DNA of 8,544 bases from positions 1 to 8,544 of the forward strand of contig QANA01000029.1 in the NCBI GenBank assembly GCA_003149735.1. Reading direction: 5' to 3'. This document shows positions 1 to 3,101 of the stretch, in pieces. This DNA comes from Clostridiales bacterium (lineage in GTDB: Bacteria; Bacillota_A; Clostridia; Christensenellales; Christensenellaceae). Under the pieces are notes generated by a model that was given only the letters and a program-made list of their open reading frames with translations, had not been told where the DNA came from and made no database searches. Each line of letters starts with the position of its first letter. The stretch's first letter is position 1. The translations under genes were made by a program, and so were the position numbers.

Positions 1-17
1 AAAAAGGAGAAATGAAA

Positions 18-974
18 ATGCCGGATCGATTGATACGAGAAAGCTGGTGCGCCAGCGAAACCATAGACCGCCTGACTCCCTTTGAGGAGACAGTATTTGC
101 CAGAATGATTGTCAATTGCGACGATTTCGGCCGCATGGACGGCCGGGCGAGCGTCGTCTGCTCGCGGCTGTTCGTCACAAGGCGCAGCATCCGCGAAAAG
201 ACGGTGATGGCCGCCGTGCGGCGGCTGGAAGAGGAGGGGCTGATCCTCTGCTATGAAGTGGAGGGGCGGCCGTATATTCAGATGCAGGGCTGGGGCAAGC
301 ATCAGCGCATTCGCAACCAGCGCAGCAAATTCCCGGCGCCGCCTGACCCGGAGCAGGCAAAGAAAGGGGAAGTCACGGCCTATGAGCTGCCGCCCCGGGA
401 GCAGACTGCCGCGGCAGATTGCGGTCAATTGCCGTCAATTGCTGCGAATGGCGGCTTATATCCAATCCAATCCAATCCCAATCCGGATTCGGATACGAAT
501 CCGAATCCGAAACCGGATCCGAATCCGAAGGAGAATCTCTCTCTCCAATCCAATCCAACCGAATCCAATCCAATCCAACCCAACGGGGAGCTGCCCGAAC
601 TGTATTCGGAGCAGCAGATTGGACGCGCGAGAGAGAATTTTCAGGCTTTTTGGAGAGCCTATCCTAAAAAAATCAACAAGCAGCGGGCATGGGAAGCGTA
701 TTTGCAGTCGGGCGCAGCCCAGCTGGATCAGCAGATGCTGCTGAATGCCCTGCGGGATCAGAAGAAAAGTGAAAACTGGCGCAAGGAAGCGGGCCGCTAT
801 ATTCCCAAGCCCGCCGACTGGCTGCTGGATGGCCGCTGGGAGGAATTGGTTTTGCCGCCCTATCAGGGCTATCACCCCAGCGATATCGACAGCCGCACCT
901 ATACGGGCAGCCAAATTTCACAGATGATTCCCGACCCCACTGCCTGCTATGAAGAAAAGGAGGGGATGCTATGA
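18..974 (+). CDS. Phage replisome organizer-like replication protein
   Basis: Likely a prophage replication initiation protein that binds the phage origin and recruits the host helicase system. The N-terminal ~100 residues (MPDRLIRES..., then an LTPFEE/DDFGRMDGR stretch and a winged-helix-like RRLEEEGLI segment) and the C-terminal ~85 residues (FQAFWRAYPKK..., ending RYIPKPADWLLDGRWEE) resemble the two conserved ends of Clostridia phage replication proteins. Between them is a low-complexity linker rich in Asn, Pro, Ser and Asp (about residues 145-195). I chose ATG 18 over ATG 12 because the GGAG at 6-9 lies 8 nt before ATG 18 but only 2 nt before ATG 12. The product is 318 aa. The stop overlaps the next start (ATGA), which indicates translational coupling. 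The family call rests on recalled resemblance. The domain type is fairly secure; the exact role is inferred. Confidence 0.75.
   Translation: MPDRLIRESWCASETIDRLTPFEETVFARMIVNCDDFGRMDGRASVVCSRLFVTRRSIREKTVMAAVRRLEEEGLILCYEVEGRPYIQMQGWGKHQRIRNQRSKFPAPPDPEQAKKGEVTAYELPPREQTAAADCGQLPSIAANGGLYPIQSNPNPDSDTNPNPKPDPNPKENLSLQSNPTESNPIQPNGELPELYSEQQIGRARENFQAFWRAYPKKINKQRAWEAYLQSGAAQLDQQMLLNALRDQKKSENWRKEAGRYIPKPADWLLDGRWEELVLPPYQGYHPSDIDSRTYTGSQISQMIPDPTACYEEKEGML
420..592 (+). repeat. Pentamer/hexamer repeat cluster inside the phage replication gene
   Basis: A dense repeat tract codes for the linker of the replication protein. It starts with a direct repeat of GTCAATTGC at 424-441. TCCAA pentamers follow at 461-478, then a core of alternating CGGATTC / GAATCCG words at 483-529 that forms inverted repeats, then a second set of TCCAA pentamers at 545-586. 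All three forward frames stay open across it. It is either a slippage-prone linker or a cis-acting site such as a phage origin, as in lambda O or SPP1 gene 38, where the origin lies within the replication gene. Confidence 0.7.
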
Positions 975-1189
975 GCAATTCCAACGGCAATGCCAATACC
1001 ATCTGCCCGTTTTATATCCGAGAAACGGGCGTTTCGCTCACCTGTGAGGGATGTATGCGCGGCAGCATGACGACGCTGCGTTTTGGCCGCTCTGCCGATA
1101 AGCAGGACTGGCAGAACCGCATCTGTATGCAGTATCACTTCCGCCGCTGCCCACTGGCGGCGTTTGCGGAGCTGAAATACGAGTGCTGA
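971..1189 (+). CDS. Small Cys-rich phage protein, putative zinc-binding
   Basis: A 72-aa protein with six cysteines (residues 12, 25, 28, 52, 60, 72) and a His at 56. The motifs are CPFY near the N-terminus, CEGC at 25-28, and a CMQYHFRRCP segment, which suggests a small structural zinc site. The overall pattern (CPFY, CEG, then a late C-x(7)-C before a helical end) resembles short uncharacterised proteins common beside replication genes in Clostridia prophages, but I cannot assign a function. The start is supported by GGAGG at 959-963, 7 nt before ATG 971, and by the ATGA overlap with the upstream stop, so it is probably co-translated with the replication gene. Confidence 0.7.
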   Translation: MSNSNGNANTICPFYIRETGVSLTCEGCMRGSMTTLRFGRSADKQDWQNRICMQYHFRRCPLAAFAELKYEC

Positions 1190-1253
1190 ACAATGCAGGG
1201 CACCGGGAAGGCAGGGTGTGCACAATGAAAAACACGAAAAAAGGAGCAGAGGC

Positions 1254-1577
1254 ATGAAGAAGAAGGAAAAGGAACGGCTGGGCGGGCTGCAGGAGGCTGC
1301 CCGGCAGCTGATAGAGGCGATGCAGGGAGCGTTGGCCGACGAGCAGCAGTTTTACCGCTATGTATACGGCGGCAAAGAGCACCCGCCCGAGCAGGCGGTG
1401 CTGGCAAAGGCAGATACCAAAGCCATCCGGGAAATGGCTGCTGCCTTAAAGGAGATGACGGCGGTGGTGCGCAATTTGTACGACCTGCCCGCACCCGGCG
1501 AGACGCTTTCGCCTGCCGCCGCGGACGGCGGAAAGGGAGCCGAAGCGGGGGAATACGGCGTGATCCTGCTGGGCTGA
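1254..1577 (+). CDS. Short helical phage protein of unknown function
   Basis: A 107-aa protein. It has a Lys/Glu-rich start (MKKKEKERLGGLQ), a long helix-prone middle rich in Ala, Glu and Gln, an ADTKAIREMAAALKEMT segment followed by VVRNLYDLP, and a short end VILLG. The DTK-alanine-rich-helix-LYDLP arrangement resembles small proteins that precede the terminase genes in Clostridia phages; that is recall, not a search. The frame is open from a GTG at 1218, but AAGGAG at 1241-1246 sits 7 nt before ATG 1254, so 1254 is the preferred start. No terminase or portal gene follows, so the phage block seems to stop here. Confidence 0.6.
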   Translation: MKKKEKERLGGLQEAARQLIEAMQGALADEQQFYRYVYGGKEHPPEQAVLAKADTKAIREMAAALKEMTAVVRNLYDLPAPGETLSPAAADGGKGAEAGEYGVILLG

Positions 1578-1754
1578 AGTTTGCCATGGGGCGGCAAGTC
1601 CCCCGCAAAAAGGGCATAGAGACGGGCGCCCGGCAGCAGAGGGGGCGGCGGGAAACGACAGGAGCAGACGCGATTCGACAAAATTCAGAAAGTCCTGCTG
1701 CCTGTCATTGCAGGCGGGGAGGCGCGGCATCGGCGCACAACCCGCAAGGTGTGC
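1578..1754. other. Intergenic stretch without a supportable gene
   Basis: GC-rich DNA after the last phage gene. An ATG at 1586 opens a 72-codon frame running to 1804, but it has no ribosome binding site, an Arg/Gly-rich composition without recognisable motif, and it runs into the tandem repeat. I see no promoter, attachment-site duplication or terminator that I could defend. Confidence 0.4.
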
Positions 1755-1988
1755 GGCCGCCAACGGAAGCGCCGCCGCATAATTTCATGCAGCTCTACCG
1801 TTGACGCAACGAAAGCTGTAGAATGCTATGCCGCACCGCTGTCGACGCAATCAAATCCGCGCAATGCGATGCAGCACTGCCGTTGACCCAATGAAAGCCG
1901 CATAATGCTATGTCGCACCGCTGTCGATGCAATCAAATCCGCGCAATGCGATGCCGTGCTACCGTTGACCCAATGAAAGCCGCATAAT
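1755..1988. repeat. 41-bp tandem repeat with alternating A/B units
   Basis: Units start at exactly 1796, 1837, 1878, 1919 and 1960 (the last is cut at about 1988). Odd units (A) open with TACCGTTGAC or TGCCGTTGAC and even units (B) with CGCTGTCGA, so the near-identical period is 82 bp built from two diverged 41-bp halves. A degenerate A-like unit (24 of 41 positions by eye) lies at 1755-1795. Most clear units contain a 9-bp odd palindrome near their centre: GCATAATGC in A2 and CGCAATGCG in B. The array ends 6 bp before the -35 box of the csoR promoter. Confidence 0.85.
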
Positions 1989-1994
1989 AAAAAC

Positions 1995-2022
1995 TTGACA
2001 AAGCAAGCGGATGTGATATAGT
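1995..2022 (+). promoter_or_regulatory. Sigma-A-type promoter of csoR
   Basis: A perfect -35 box TTGACA is at 1995-2000 and a good -10 box TATAGT at 2017-2022, with a 16-bp spacer. Transcription should begin near 2029-2031, inside the palindromic operator, so a bound repressor would block initiation. It lies about 80 bp upstream of the csoR start. No other convincing promoter was found before copA, so it may drive the whole copper locus. Confidence 0.85.
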
Positions 2023-2027
2023 AAAGG

Positions 2028-2058
2028 CATAGACTACACCCCCGGGGGGTATTCTATG
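2028..2058. promoter_or_regulatory. CsoR-type palindromic operator
   Basis: A 31-bp inverted repeat is centred on C2043. The outer arms are CATAG (2028-2032) and CTATG (2054-2058), and the core is ACACCCCCGGGGGGTAT. Thirteen of 15 arm positions pair; the mismatches are 2034/2052 and 2038/2048. A C-run/G-run core flanked by TA is the known form of CsoR-family operators. It sits directly downstream of the -10 box and upstream of csoR, as expected for an autoregulated copper operon. Confidence 0.85.
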
Positions 2059-2104
2059 CGGGCAGCTGAGGGCGTCCGCGAAAAAGCGGAAAGGAACCCA
2101 TTTT

Positions 2105-2368
2105 ATGAAGGCAGACAGAGGTACGGTAGAAAAACTGGTCAAGACGGCGCGTGGGCAGCTGGACGGCATTCTGCGCATGATCGAGCAGGATCGCTATTGC
2201 ATGGACATTTCCAACCAGATTCTGGCAGCGCAGGCCGTGCTTACCCGCGCCAACAAGGAGATTTTAAAGGCACATATGGAGCAGTGTGTGGAGCATGCCG
2301 TGGAATCGGGCGACAGCCACGAAAAGACGGCCGAGCTACTGGCATTGCTGGACAAAGTGATGAAATAA
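2105..2368 (+). CDS. csoR: CsoR-family copper-sensing transcriptional repressor
   Basis: An 87-aa all-helical DUF156/CsoR protein. The family acts as a tetramer that binds GC-rich operators and releases DNA when Cu(I) is bound by a Cys-His-Cys site. Those ligands are visible: Cys32 in RYCMDISNQ, and His57 and Cys61 in HMEQC. The conserved RGQLDGILRMIE stretch is at residues 16-27. These residues favour copper sensing over RcnR/FrmR-type sensing. The start at 2105 has AAAGGAA upstream at about 8 nt. It is the first gene after the operator and precedes copper export genes, which fits autoregulation. The stop codon is followed with no gap by the 46-bp repeat array. Confidence 0.95.
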   Translation: MKADRGTVEKLVKTARGQLDGILRMIEQDRYCMDISNQILAAQAVLTRANKEILKAHMEQCVEHAVESGDSHEKTAELLALLDKVMK

Positions 2369-2520
2369 CTTACTTTCTTTTGGAAAAGAAAGTAAGCAAA
2401 GAAAACTTCACGAACTTACTTCTTTTGAAAAAGAAAGTAAGCAAAGAAAACTTCACGAAACTTACTTCTTTTGAAAAAGAAAGTAAGCAAAGAAAACTTC
2501 CTGAAACTTATTTCTTTTGA
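2369..2520. repeat. 46-bp hairpin repeat array after csoR
   Basis: Units start at 2369, 2415 and 2461, with a partial unit at 2507-2520, an exact 46-bp period. Each has an inverted-repeat head followed by a tail close to CAAAGAAAACTTCACGAAA. The first unit has a perfect 13-bp stem (CTTACTTTCTTTT / AAAAGAAAGTAAG) with a 2-nt loop; later units lack one T and carry a bulge. The array begins at the base after the csoR stop and ends at the broken edge of the HMA fragment. The same family recurs at 8434-8544. It may weaken or end transcription, but no U-run follows the stem. Confidence 0.9.
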
Positions 2521-2672
2521 ACCGGCAGGGGCAGACGGTTCTATTCAGCGAGCAGGAGATCCCCTCTGCGCAGATTCGGGAGGTCCTCCGGCAGGTGGGC
2601 TATACCGTGGGTGAGATCACCTGCGAGCCCTGGGAGCGCAAAGGGCTGCTGGATCGCCTGTGTAGGCGGTAA
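2505..2672 (+). pseudogene. 5'-truncated HMA-domain (copper chaperone-like) gene
   Basis: From about 2520 the frame reads NRQGQTVLFSEQEI..., then a REVLRQVGYTVGEI helix-strand, and ends TCEPWERKGLLDRLCRR at TAA 2670-2672. This matches the second half of an HMA ferredoxin-like fold (strand, helix, 'GYT' strand) plus the CEP-x-x-KKGL type tail seen in small HMA proteins of Ruminococcaceae-like bacteria (recalled). The first half, with the metal-binding C-x-x-C loop, is missing and its place is taken by the 46-bp repeat. The frame is closed by TGA at 2502-2504, and only a TTG at 2517 without ribosome binding site could start it. It is therefore a fragment without copper ligands. Its position between csoR and copA is where an intact chaperone gene would be expected. 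Confidence 0.7.
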
Positions 2673-3101
2673 GGCAAAAAATGCACAAAACCCATGAAAA
2701 AATGCAAGAAATGCGGCATGCAGGCACAAAATAGAACAGACGGGAGCTCTGCCGCCTGAAAAAGGAGAAGCGGGGAAGCCTGTCGGCAAGCGTCATGCAA
2801 AGTCTGAAACAGCCGAAGCCTGTCGGCAAGCGTCATGCAAAGTCTGAAACAGCCGAAGCCTGTCGGCAAGCGTCGTGCAAAGTCTGAAACAGTCGAAACC
2901 TGTCGGCAAATGAAATGTCGCCTGCGGGGTACGGGCCCGCAAAAAAATTCTGTGATGGCTGAACAGGCCGCAACAGGCGGGAATGATATTTATGCGATGG
3001 ATACGACGGCAAAACAGGCCGCATCAATCATGAAAAATCCTGCAGCGGCAGAAAAAACCGCATCGGGAAAAAATGTAAAACCACAAGAAAAGGGGGAAAA
3101 A
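2673..3101. other. Spacer upstream of copA, open in the copA frame
   Basis: This 429-bp stretch holds no independent gene that I can support. It contains the 40-bp tandem repeat at 2775-2911, a GC hairpin (TGCGGG ... CCCGCA, about 2923-2941) followed by an A-run, and AT-richer sequence up to copA. The copA reading frame is open back to ATG 2835, adding 89 codons. The in-frame ATGs at 2835, 2910, 2955, 2997 and 3030 all lack a good ribosome binding site. No convincing promoter or second CsoR-type operator is visible, so copA probably depends on transcription from upstream. Confidence 0.5.
2775..2911. repeat. 40-bp tandem repeat, three copies plus a partial
   Basis: Units begin at 2775, 2815 and 2855, with a partial unit at 2895-2911, all opening GAAGCCTGTCGGCAAGCGTC or a close variant. 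The first two are identical by eye, the third has CGTCGTG for CGTCATG, and the last decays after CTGTCGGCAAATG. A period of 40 is not a multiple of three, so translation shifts frame from unit to unit, which argues for non-coding DNA. It lies between the HMA fragment and copA and is unrelated to the 46-bp family. Confidence 0.9.

Noticed and set aside
1586..1804. A 72-codon ORF after the last phage gene
   Set aside because: No ribosome binding site, no recognisable motif, and it ends within the 41-bp repeat.
1755..1988. The 41-bp array as a CRISPR
   Set aside because: The units are contiguous with no unique spacers, the A and B types diverge across their whole length, and there is no cas gene.
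2056..2520. A 154-codon plus-strand frame covering csoR and the hairpin array
   Set aside because: It is out of frame with the clear CsoR protein, and its end is only translated repeat (KKVSKENF-type words).
2369..2520. The 46-bp array as a CRISPR
   Set aside because: The period contains no variable spacer; both stem and tail are conserved in every unit.
2694..2759. A 21-codon ORF with a C-x-x-C start (MKKCKKCGMQAQ...) after the HMA fragment, faintly like the missing copper loop
   Set aside because: No ribosome binding site, too short, wrong order relative to the fragment, and the likeness to the CGMC loop could be chance.
2923..2948. A GC hairpin before copA as a terminator
   Set aside because: On the plus strand the stem is followed by A, not T, and on the minus strand the T-run lies before the stem, so neither direction fits.
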